Assembly (NCBI GenBank): GCA_963575745.1 | Contig: CAUYUJ010014193.1 | Location: forward strand, 393,357-428,903 | Source of the DNA: Prorocentrum cordatum | Lineage: Eukaryota; Sar; Dinophyceae; Prorocentrales; Prorocentraceae | Direction: 5' to 3' | DNA: 35,547 bases | Shown: piece by piece, positions 27,802-35,547 of the stretch | How the letters are laid out: each line of letters begins with the position of its first letter | How positions within the stretch are numbered: the first letter of the stretch is position 1 | Position numbers and translations under genes: made by a program | Notes under the pieces: generated by a model | Told to the model about the DNA's origin: nothing | Databases searched by the model: none | The model's input: the letters and a program-made list of their open reading frames with translations, nothing else

Positions 27802-28430
27802 TGGCGGGGTCGCCGCCGGTCGACACGACAAGAACCTACGGTACCAAGGTAACACCAGGCGTTGCAGCGTACGCGAAATCCCTTAATACTCGTCCGCCGG
27901 GTCCGATTTCTGAAGGCGCCTTTTTTGGAAGCGGGGGGTCCAGTTTATGAGGGCGCTATTCTAAACCGAAGACGAGAAGGGTTAGAAATATCAAGACCCC
28001 AGGTTGACAAGGGGGTCCGGAAAATTAGGTTGCTGTTGAAGGGTGGGTCTGGTAAAAAAAAAATCAATGATTGAGGGATTTCGAGTGCACCTAGAGTCGC
28101 CTGTATAGGTTACCTTTAACCGCGCTGAACTTATGTTGCTTTGCCTCGTTGCCCCTTGCCTGGATAAGCCAGGGGAGATTGTGGGGACTATCCTAGGACA
28201 TGGGGGAGCACCAGGGTACCACCAGGCTTGGCTGATGACTGCGGCCTGGCGGGCGCACACTCGAAGGTCATAGGCCCTCGCAATTTTTCCGCGTCTCTTT
28301 GCCCTTCCGAATCTTGCTGCGCCCACCAAACCCAATTCGATTGCGCTTCGCCTAGAAGCCGGCATTCTGCGTTTATTCTTCCATCGCGTTAGCGCCCAGT
28401 GCTGCTGCATCATGTCCGCGCAACGTCAAA
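27802..28430. other. Unassigned stretch
   Basis: No gene recognised. A10 run at about 28053; otherwise mixed sequence. Confidence 0.4.
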
Positions 28431-28640
28431 AGAGGAGGAGGAGGGGGAGGGGGAGGAGGGGGAGGAGGAGGAGGAGGAGGAGGAGGAGGAGGAGCATGAG
28501 GTGGAGGAGGAGGAGGAAGAGGGATGAAGAGGGAGGAGGAAATGGGGAGGGAGGAGACAGGAAGGCGGAGGTAGAGGAGAGGAGGAGGAGGAGGACGAGG
28601 AGGAGGGGGAGGAGGCGGAGGAGGGCAGGAGGAGCAGGAG
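28431..28640. repeat. (GGA)n tract with GGC/GAT variants
   Basis: About 200 bp; frames are Arg-, Glu- or Pro/Ser-rich artefacts. Confidence 0.95.
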
Positions 28641-28795
28641 CCACCCCTCTGGCGTCGGCGCGGGGGGCATCGGCAGCTTCGCCGGGCGGCGGCGGGGGCG
28701 CGCCCTGGACATGACGTCCTGGGCGCGGTGGTCGAGTCGGGGAGGGCAAGGGGGGACGCGGTGTGCATCAGTAGGCAGTCACGTGCGCGCCCTGC

Positions 28796-28948
28796 CTCAA
28801 CCATACTCATCCTCGTCCTCCTCGTCGTCGTAGTCCTCCTCCTCCTCCTCCTCCTCATCCTCATCCTCATCCTCCTACTCCTGCTCCTGCTCCTACTCCT
28901 ACTCCTCACCCCTCAGCCTCCGCCTCCTCCTCCTCATCCTCTTCTTCG

Positions 28949-28981
<33 letters not shown>

Positions 28982-29165
28982 GCAGCATCATCCTCATCAT
29001 CATCCTCATCCTCATCCTCATCCTCATCCTCATCCTCATCCTCATCCTCATCCTCATCCTCATCCTCATCCTCAGTATCAGTATCAGTATCAGTATCAGT
29101 ATCAGTATCAGTATCAGTATCAGTATCAGTATCATCATCATCATCATCATCATCATCACCACCAC

Positions 29166-29203
<38 letters not shown>

Positions 29204-29340
29204 GCATCAGCATCAGCATCAGCATCAGCATCAGCATCAGCATCAGCAGCATCATCAGCATCAGCATCCGCATCAGCATCAGCATCAACATCAGCATCAG
29301 CATCAGCATCATCATAATCATCATCATCATCGTCATCATC
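28796..29340. repeat. Composite TCC / CAT / CATCCT / CAGTAT / CAGCAT array
   Basis: Order: TCC/TCA-rich (28796-28945); (CAT)n to about 28980; about 12 copies of CCTCAT (29001-29073); about 10 copies of CAGTAT (29073-29132); (CAT)n with CAC (29132-29208); (CAGCAT)n (about 29203-29312); CAT again. Each hexamer is one or two changes from (CAT)2. His- and Asp-rich frames are artefacts. Confidence 0.95.
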
Positions 29341-29498
29341 CCCATCCTCGTCCTCTTCGTCCTGTTCCTCCTCCTTCTCCCCATCCCGAAGATTCACAAG
29401 TCCACGGGCGATGGCAACCGTCGGGGTGCGCCCTCGGACACCGAGGGGATCCTGAAGTCGGCATCAAGCTCAGATGATGCCCATCCTATCCTGGTGAG
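29341..29498. other. Spacer with no recognised feature
   Basis: CTC-rich at its start, then mixed sequence. Confidence 0.3.
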
Positions 29499-29731
29499 CG
29501 TTTTCTTATTCGGCGTTTCGACATTGGGCGGGAAGGGGGTGGCAGGGGGGGGGGACTGCCTCAAGACTTCTGTTTAATACGTCTGTCTGCAACAGTGCGC
29601 CCCATGGGAGAGACTCCACCCGCTCCAAACAGGCGCCAAAAAGCAGCCAAGATCTACTCCATGTGGGGGGCGGAGGGAGGGTTGCGAGGGCCCACGCCGA
29701 TCGGCAAAACAATGAATAAAAAACGATCACA
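29499..29731. repeat. Dispersed repeat R2, copy 2
   Basis: Partner of 8609-8815, same orientation. It is longer by insertions (around 29550-29590). Confidence 0.8.
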
Positions 29732-30139
29732 TCGGGATAGAGAATGTTTGGGGCTGGTAATGCCCGTGAGGGAAGGACAGGCTTCTGATCAACTGGGCGG
29801 ACGTCAAAACTTCAAGGGCGTCTGCAGCCCCACGTGGACCTCAGTGGGCGCGTCCGGTACCCCCGCGTCGATTGGAGCCACATGTGTAGGAGTCACTCGT
29901 GGGAGGAGGGCCTGCCCGGGGCGACGCTGCGAGGAGGCGCCGCCGAGGGAAGGCGTGTATGGGGGCGGATGGGGCCTGCTCTGCGTGGAACCTTTCCACG
30001 TCTGAGCGCTCCCCCCCCTCCTCCCCTCGCGCTTTCCACTCTCCCTCTCCCTCGCGTTTGCTCCTTCCTCCTGGGGTTAGGTCGGGGGGATTTTGGAAGA
30101 AGAGTTGAAAATAGTCAACACATGCTCAAACAGAGTCAA
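29732..30139. other. Unassigned stretch
   Basis: GC-rich, with a C/T-rich segment at 30010-30070. No gene recognised. Confidence 0.35.
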
Positions 30140-30217
30140 ACACATAAACATGGTCCCCAGAGTATTTTTGGACTATTTTTGGATATTCCTCCTGTAGAGG
30201 GACATGCCCGACTAAAT
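30140..30217 (+). repeat. Dispersed repeat R3, copy 3
   Basis: GGTCCCCAGAGTATTTTTGG and TCCTCCTGTAGAGGGACATG followed by CCCGACTAAAT; matches 13510-13590. Confidence 0.7.
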
Positions 30218-30269
30218 CTTGGGGGGATGGGGGGACGGGGGGGACGGAGTGCACGATCTGTACTCAAAT

Positions 30270-30425
30270 TAACATGCGACGTCCTGATTTTTGTTCAGGA
30301 CGGCGCCCCCGGAAACCCCGACCCTTTCCTTATAGGACCGGCTTCCCATCCTGCGTCGCTTTCTGACGGCCCCGAGGCCCAGCGAGGGCCCCACGGGGCC
30401 GAAGGCGGCCGAAAACCCACCGCCC
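30270..30425 (-). repeat. Dispersed repeat R1, copy 4 (minus), uninterrupted
   Basis: Reading on plus: CATGCGACGTCCTGATTTTT, GGACGGCGCCCCCGGAAACC, CCGACCCTTTCC, GACCGGCTTCCC, then GAGGCCCAGCGAGGGCCCC and GGCCGAAAA. It is the reverse complement of copy 1. Confidence 0.75.
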
Positions 30426-30513
30426 TGATTTTTTTTGTTACGACGCGAGCACCTCTGGGTGCGTAGAGGCCTCCCGGATGGGGTCGGAGCAAATGGGGTC
30501 GAAGACCCCGCCG

Positions 30514-30690
30514 CATCGCCGATGCATCGTCGATACATCGTCGATGCATCGCCGATGCATCGGCGATGCACCGGCGATGCACCGGCGATGCGGCGTCGAC
30601 GCCGGCGATGTATCGGCGACGCCGGCGTGGAGAACATCGGGCTCCGCATCGAGCCGCATCGTCGAGGCATCGGCGATGCGGCGCGCTCCT
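30514..30690. repeat. 11-bp palindromic tandem array, CATCGNCGATG
   Basis: Seven contiguous 11-bp units at 30514-30590, then more diverged units to about 30630, and scattered ones at 30646-30683. Each unit is CATCG, one base, CGATG, so it is its own reverse complement apart from the centre, and junctions create CGATGCATCG palindromes. The array therefore reads almost the same on both strands, giving open frames of an 11-residue repeat (MHRRCIGDAPA-like) on each. Confidence 0.9.
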
Positions 30691-30731
30691 CCGACCTCAC
30701 ACTGGAGGCCTAGAGAACGTAACTGCCCCAA

Positions 30732-31000
30732 TGCGACATCCTGATTTTTTCAATACGGCGTCCCCGGAAGTTCGGGTCGGGCGAAAGGGGGGGATAATAG
30801 CAAAGGGGGGGGTTGAGAATCAGCTCACGTAGCTGATTTTCCCGGCGCCTCCCGGCGCCGGAGGCGGCCATGTATCGAGGAACGGGCCCCTCGGTGAGGC
30901 CGAAACCAGCTGCATGCAGCAAATTTCGTAACCCTTTCCCAATCCCCCCCTTTCGCCCGACCCGAGAAGTCCAGACCCCTTCCCACTCCGACCCCCACCT
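30732..31000 (-). repeat. Dispersed repeat R1, copy 5 (minus), split by the MITE
   Basis: ATGCGACATCCTGATTTTTT and ACGGCGTCCCCGGAAGT lie left of the MITE; CCAGACCCCTTCCC lies right of it at about 30971. Joined, these follow the order of copy 4. Confidence 0.6.
30772..30965. mobile_element. 194-bp MITE-like element: 24-bp perfect TIRs, 5-bp target duplication
   Basis: The terminal inverted repeats 30772-30795 and 30942-30965 are exact reverse complements over 24 bp (outer end TCGGGTCGGGCGAAAGGGGG). GAAGT flanks both ends (30767-30771 and 30966-30970). Internally there are an 8-bp stem at 30818-30838 (AATCAGCT arm), another at 30842-30861 (CCGGCGCC arm) and the palindrome GCTGCATGCAGC at 30909-30920. 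It has no coding capacity, as expected of a non-autonomous DNA transposon. I cannot assign a superfamily; the TIR ends do not match those I know. Confidence 0.8.
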
Positions 31001-31213
31001 AAGAGGCCTATGGAGAGCGGGCGGCGGGGACGGCACCTGCCCGGGGCCTGCTCGCGCCGTGCCACACACCGCGAGCGCACGGCGGGCGAGGACGGGCGAG
31101 GCCCCGGCCTCCGCAGGGGGCCCCGCACAGGGGCCCCTGGTCGACCGTCAATCAGAGAGAGCCCCTCGGGGCGAGCACCCGGCCCTTCGGGGGGGGAGGG
31201 CGAAAGGGTCGAC
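31001..31213. other. Unassigned GC-rich spacer
   Basis: No gene or repeat recognised. Confidence 0.3.
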
Positions 31214-31325
31214 CTACCTCCGCCTCCTCCTCCTCCTCCGGTTCCGCCGCCTCCGCCTCCTCCTCCGCCTCCTCCTCGTCTTCGTCCGCCGCCTCCTCCT
31301 CCTCCGTCTCCTCCTCCTCCTCCCC
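31214..31325. repeat. CCTCCT/CCGCCT tract
   Basis: Interrupted CTC-CGC triplets; Pro- and Glu-rich frames are artefacts. Confidence 0.9.
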
Positions 31326-31384
31326 GGACCTTCTGGAGACCCCGTCTTGAAAAAGTCCAAACATCGGATGCCTGGGGAGAGGTG

Positions 31385-31610
31385 AGCCGAACGGAACGAG
31401 AGGGAGAGGGACAGAGGGGGGTGGCGGAACAGGAGGTGAGGGGGGCAGGGAACGAAAGCGATGGTTCAGGGCAGGCGAGAGCAGAGAGGGGCAAGGGAAG
31501 CGAGTGAATGGGAGGGAGAGGGGACAGAGAGAGGGAACGAGAGATGGAGAGGCAGCAGCGAAAGGAAGGGAGAGCGGGAGGGGTGAGGGATGGAGGGATA
31601 GCGGTGGTCA
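31385..31610. repeat. GAGAGGGA-type purine tract
   Basis: Polypurine with GGGAGA and GAGAGG words, plus short interruptions. Confidence 0.75.
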
Positions 31611-31911
31611 CAGAGCATGTATAAATACATACGATGTGAGGACGCAGAGAAATCTAGAGACGCCCTCCGCCAACACCACTTCGTTCACCCCCACCTGTTC
31701 ACACGCGGCCGAGCGTCCTGAAGTGTTCGGTTTGCACTTACCCGCATGCCAAGTACCGAAACATGTTCGCCAGCGTGGGCCCAAATTAGTCTTGTACTCT
31801 GGATATGCAGTACACATGATAGGTGCATGCTGGGTGATGCACGTTGGGGCATGTTAGAATGCTCCATTGCTGCAAGGCGCTTACCTAAAGGGAACATCGC
31901 AAAACTCGGAG
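31611..31911. other. Unassigned stretch
   Basis: Mixed composition; no convincing ORF. Confidence 0.35.
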
Positions 31912-32031
31912 GTCCGCGCAGATTTCTTGGATACGCGCTGGACCCCCCTCCCTGGCGCGCGGAGCGCGCCAGGGGCGGCGCCAGAGGCGCCGCAGGCGGG
32001 ACCCAGCACGGATCCAAGAAGTCCGCGCGGA
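31912..32031. mobile_element. 120-bp fold-back with two inner hairpins (cloverleaf-like)
   Basis: The outer arms 31912-31945 and 31998-32031 are imperfect reverse complements (about 28 of 34). Inside, CCCTGGCGCGC-GGA-GCGCGCCAGGG (31950-31974) and GCGGCGCC-AGA-GGCGCCGC (31975-31993) are perfect hairpins lying back to back. No ORF. Confidence 0.75.
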
Positions 32032-32071
32032 GCGCCACAAGGTTATGTTTATAGCGTTTTCTCTTCTTCGA
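32009..32071 (-). repeat. Dispersed repeat R8, copy 1 (overlaps right arm of the fold-back)
   Basis: GATCCAAGAAGTCCGCGCGG, AGCGCCA, and GCGTTTTCTCTTCTTCGA match 35376-35440. Read on minus, both copies give RRRENA-x-WRSAR-SW-A peptides. Confidence 0.7.
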
Positions 32072-32207
32072 TGCAAGGTGCTATCCCTTGAATGTTTTCT
32101 AGAACTGGCCATAACCAGCCCGATCCCCTTCCCACACGCCCCCTTCAAATCGCCCACCGCGGGATGGCTTTGCGTTCTGCTTGTCCTCTGGACGGCGCCT
32201 AGACAGC

Positions 32208-32665
32208 TTCGAGGGTCCAAGATGGCCTCAAGATGCCTCCAAGCTGGCCCAAGATGCCTCGAAGACAGCCCCAGATTGCTCCAAGACGGCCCCTGATACA
32301 GCCAACGAGGGCTCCAAGAGGCGCTCCAGACGGGCCCGAAGAGGCGAAAAGCATGGTTGTTCTATCTGCGTTTCAATGTTTTCGCGTTCTCGCCTTCTCG
32401 GGCATACGACGGCCCAAGACGGCCACACAGGCCTGCAAGACGGGCCGAGAGGGCCCTAAGGCGGCCCAAGACGGCCCCCGAGACGGGCCCAAGAGGGCAC
32501 CAATACGGACAAAGAAACCCTCAAGACGGCCCGAGACCGCCTCAGGAGGGCCCCAAGACAGCCCAGAGGGGACTCCAAGACGGCCTCCGAAGGCGCCAGA
32601 CGGGCTTAGTGAGTCCCAAGACGGCCCAAGAGGCCCCCGTGACACAGCTCGAGAGGGATCCAAGA
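32208..32665. repeat. CAAGACGGCCC-type array C, with an internal core
   Basis: Motifs as in array A. The non-repeat core lies at about 32346-32405. Frames are open on both strands. Confidence 0.75.
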
Positions 32666-33337
32666 GGGCCCACGAAGTGCTCACAGCGCTCACACGGCGA
32701 AACCCCGACACACCTACCCAATCATTACTCGGACACCTGAGGGAAAACCCCCGAATGCAATCATTAGGGGGGTAACATGAGATGGTGTACGTTTTCTCGT
32801 TTCGGACAACGCCGTACATTCATCCTCCTCTGTATCGGAGTTTGTCATAACAAAACTGTGTCGTCTTGCCAGGCGTGGCAATTATGCCCGCTGGATGTAG
32901 CGTCTCTGCCTGGAGCTCATCAGTCTCTCTCTCTCTCTTTCTCTCTCGTTCTGCCTCTCTCTCTATCCCTCTCTCTTTTTGTCCTCTCTGTCTCCCATCT
33001 TGCCAACTTCACACCAACCAGGCAATACTCACATTTAAACTGGACACCGTAACGCCTCGGCAACGAGATCACTAACGCGACGCAAAAACCGCTGAACGCA
33101 TCCAAACCCCACACTGAACCCTGAACCGTGCTCTCAACTCCCTGCTCGTCCGAGCCGATCTGGAGTCATCGTTGGTAGAGATGCGCCATGACAACTGCAG
33201 GGGTCGGCAACAGTGGCAGCAATCGCCGGACGAAGGGGCAGAAGAGGCAGATTGTCCAGATCATCCCCCTCGAAAACCAAATACCTTTGAATAGGAACCG
33301 AACGAAACGCAGTACATCATCGCCTGAGTCCTCCTGC
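32666..33337. other. Unassigned stretch with a short CT tract (32920-32995)
   Basis: (CT)n-like at 32920-32995. The rest has no recognised gene. Confidence 0.45.
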
Positions 33338-34064
33338 TCCTCGTTCTTCTCCTCCTCCTCGTCATCATCATCATCACCACCAGCATCATCACCATCACCA
33401 TCACCATCACCATCACCATCACCATCACCATCATCATGATCATCATCAGCATCATCATCATCAGCATCATCATTACCATCATCATCACCACCATCATCGT
33501 CGCCATCACCATCGCCATCCGCATCATCGTCACCGTCATCAGTCGTCGTCGTCGCCATCATCATCACCATCACCATCATCATCATCATCCTCATCATTAT
33601 CAATATCATCATCATGTCAGGATCATCCTCTCATCCTCATCATCACCATCACCATCAACATTACCACCACCACCGTCACCATCACCATCATCATGATCAT
33701 CATCAGCATCATCCACATCCGCATCCTCACACTCCTCATCGTCGTCATTATCATCATTATCAGCAGCATCACTATACTCATCATCACCATCATCATCAAA
33801 CTCATCATCAGTATAATCATCAGTTCCCTCATCACCATCAGCACCATCGTCGTCACCATCGTCGTATCAGTACCATCATCATCGTCATCGTTATTGTCAT
33901 CGTCATCATCATCAGCATCATCATCGGCATCCAGCACCATTCATCATTACCACCTTCAGCACCACCACCATCGCCACCACCACAAGAAGTATCATCGTCA
34001 TCGCCACCATCATCATCGTCGTCGTCACCATCATCAATAACAGCATCAACAGCATCATAATCGT

Positions 34065-34141
<77 letters not shown>

Positions 34142-34160
34142 TGAGCATCATCATCAGCAG
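33338..34160. repeat. ~0.8 kb degenerate (ATC)n / (CAC)n tract ending in (AGC)n
   Basis: ATC, CATCAC and CATCAG units with many substitutions. Best-kept runs: (CACCAT)n at 33390-33430, (CAT)n at about 34065-34107, CAG at 34107-34140. Frames on all six readings are Ile, His, Ser, Asp or Met runs. Confidence 0.95.
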
Positions 34161-34368
34161 CAACATCACCATCCCCGTCTATGCTCGCATTATCCTCCTT
34201 CTCCTCACTCATCTTCTGCTCCTCTCCCTTCCTCCTCCTCCCTTCCTCCATCCTCCCTCTCTCCTCCTCCTGACCCCCCGTTTCTGCACTCCACCCATCG
34301 TGGACTTCGCGCTTCAAGCTCGTCCTCGCGCGCCCTCTTACTCCAACGCAACCGCCACTGGCAGATAT
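34161..34368. other. CT-rich spacer
   Basis: TCCTCC/CTCCTC-rich to about 34275, then mixed sequence. Confidence 0.5.
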
Positions 34369-34406
34369 CCGCCAACCCCTCTGGGGTCACCGGGCGTGTG
34401 AGACTC
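34369..34406 (-). repeat. Dispersed repeat R5, copy 3
   Basis: CCGCCAACCCCTCTGGGGTC then ACCGGGCGTGTGAGACTCT. On minus it reads SLTRPVTPEGLAD, close to the 17353 copy. Confidence 0.65.
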
Positions 34407-34464
34407 TTCCCACCCCCTGCAGTGCCCCCCCCCCAACTGACTCAAAGTTGCACATTCGAGGGTC

Positions 34465-34578
34465 GGTGGTTCAAAGATGGGGTCCTGAAGGATGGGGTCG
34501 TAAGAACGAGGTGCCTCAAACAACGTAAATCCAACCTTGGATCCCTTCCTATCCTTAGGACCCCATCTTTGAACCACC
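34465..34578. mobile_element. 114-bp fold-back with 28-29 bp near-perfect inverted arms
   Basis: The arm 34465-34493 (GGTGGTTCAAAGATGGGGTC onward) and 34551-34578 are reverse complements except for one missing base. The loop is 57 bp. No exact target duplication is apparent. MITE-like or a simple hairpin. Confidence 0.7.
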
Positions 34579-34664
34579 GAGAGGGGGGGGAGCCAGGCTC
34601 ATCAGGGGGCTCCCGCCTCGTCCTGCGACGGCCCATGCCCCCCGACGTGGACCCAAACAACCAG

Positions 34665-35095
34665 GGTCCCGCAAGGCCGCCAGGACAGCCCCCAGGAGGC
34701 TCCCGAGACGACGCAAGATGCTCCCAGAAAGCTTCAGCCAGCGCGCTGCGCTGGAGGTCCCCACGAGGGAGGAGGAGGAGGAGGAGGAGGAGACTTTCCT
34801 GTCACGCGTGTGTTGTATGTTGTCGCTTCCTGAGCTCTTCGGGTCAGGATAGCTTCGGGGGCGGTCAAGGTGGTTCCAAGACAGGCTGAGAGTGATCAAG
34901 ACGACTCAGAGTGACACGAGAATGCGCCACGACGGCCCAGAAGGGCCTGTTGGGCCCAACTGCCGCCGAGGTAGCCTAAGCCAACCTGCAGAGGGCGCCA
35001 AGACGGCCCAAGAGGGCCCACCGCCCCAGACGTTCCAAGGTGACCCAGAAGGCCGCAGGAGGAACTCAAGACACTCCAACGGGGACCCAAGGGAG
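34665..35095. repeat. CAAGACGGCCC-type array D (weak), with (GGA)9 and a core
   Basis: GGCCCAAGAGGGCCC, CCAAGACGGCCCA and AGGAGGCTCCC words are sparser than in arrays A-C. (GGA)n at 34768-34794 and a T-richer core at about 34795-34860 lie inside. Confidence 0.55.
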
Positions 35096-35375
35096 TCCCC
35101 CTATCCCAAGGACGCAGAGAAGAGACCTTGCAAGAGAGGTCTCAGCAGATGTCGCGCAAGACTGGTGAACCCTAGCCAACGCAATAGGCTGCACTCTGCG
35201 AGACATGTGATGCTCGGCTAGCTCTGCGTCCTCCAGGTCCGGGGGGGAGGACGCAGGAGGGAGGGGGAGAGAGGGAGAAGGTTGAAGCGCGAAAGCGCAA
35301 TTACCTTCACGCTGCCACCGCTGCTTCAGAAGAAGAAGATACGACGTCGTAACCACCAACTTCTGGCGCTCCGCG
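35096..35375. other. Unassigned stretch
   Basis: GGGAGG/GAGAGGG purines at 35240-35280 and a GCGCGAAAGCGC hairpin at about 35286-35298. No gene recognised. Confidence 0.35.
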
Positions 35376-35440
35376 CTGGACCAAGAAATCCGCGCAGAAC
35401 GCCAAGCGTTTAGGCTAACGGCGTTCTCCCTTCTTCGACT
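35376..35440 (-). repeat. Dispersed repeat R8, copy 2
   Basis: CTGGACCAAGAAATCCGCGC, AGAACGCCA, GGCGTTCTCCCTTCTTCGA. On minus it reads SRRRENAVSLNAWRSARISW. Partner at 32009-32071. Confidence 0.7.
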
Positions 35441-35547
35441 TCGGCTCACTGGCAGCCCTGATGCGCCCTCTGCCGGCCTGCACCTCTAGCGACATGCCTG
35501 CTCCTTCGGGAGGCGGCATGCCCCGCGCAGACCTCCGCGCAAGCCGA
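35441..35547. other. Window edge, no recognised feature
   Basis: GC-rich, too short to interpret. Confidence 0.2.

Noticed and set aside
30514-30630. CRISPR or bacterial origin iterons
   Set aside because: Units are contiguous with no spacers, and there is no replication gene or bacterial context.

Overview
The window looks like a piece of a large, repeat-dominated protist nuclear genome, most probably a dinoflagellate (moderate to low confidence). There are no operons, ribosome binding sites or compact bacterial genes. The only recognisable protein-coding unit is a non-LTR retrotransposon (LINE). Its reverse transcriptase reads LDRQKCFDYL at motif A and AGGLDGW upstream, a style I associate with dinoflagellate LINE polyproteins. 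The rest is microsatellites, minisatellites, satellites, fold-back elements and dispersed repeats. I found no convincing host gene, tRNA, rRNA or telomere repeat.

Layout. 1-6389 is the LINE, cut at its 5' end by the window edge. Its polyprotein runs endonuclease, linker, reverse transcriptase, CCHC zinc finger, RNase H, a duplicated acidic module, an A-rich Lys-coding tract, and a C-terminal segment in the same frame. Two single-base frameshifts, both at homopolymers, and stop codons inside the A-tract break it. 6390-8260 holds a 0.7 kb CT tract and a 152-bp tandem array embedded in TGAGTG-type repeats. 8280-9430 has dispersed repeats and GAC microsatellite. 9965-12640 has an 83-bp satellite and an old ~1.2 kb segmental duplication rich in GAT repeats. 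12840-16950 has CAAGACGGCCC-type arrays, a G-rich minisatellite, ACT and CAA tracts, and elements carrying CGCGCG runs. 16950-25600 is mostly unassigned, with a second CAAGACGGCCC array and two weak candidate ORFs. 25606-27801 has a ~446-bp poly(A) insertion flanked by a 16-bp direct repeat, a second 83-bp satellite array in the opposite orientation, a fold-back, a 209-bp tandem repeat and three consecutive palindromes. 28430-35547 has long triplet and hexamer tracts, an 11-bp palindromic tandem array, a 194-bp MITE-like element (24-bp perfect terminal inverted repeats, 5-bp target duplication), a cloverleaf-like fold-back, two more CAAGACGGCCC arrays and another fold-back.

How it fits together. 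The window reads as a record of mobile-element and slippage activity, not as interacting genes. The LINE supplies the reverse transcription machinery that could explain the poly(A) insertion. Several repeat families recur in both orientations: R1, R2, R3, R5, the 83-bp satellite and the CAAGACGGCCC arrays. In one case a MITE is nested inside a copy of R1, and a related R1 copy 470 bp away preserves what looks like the empty site.
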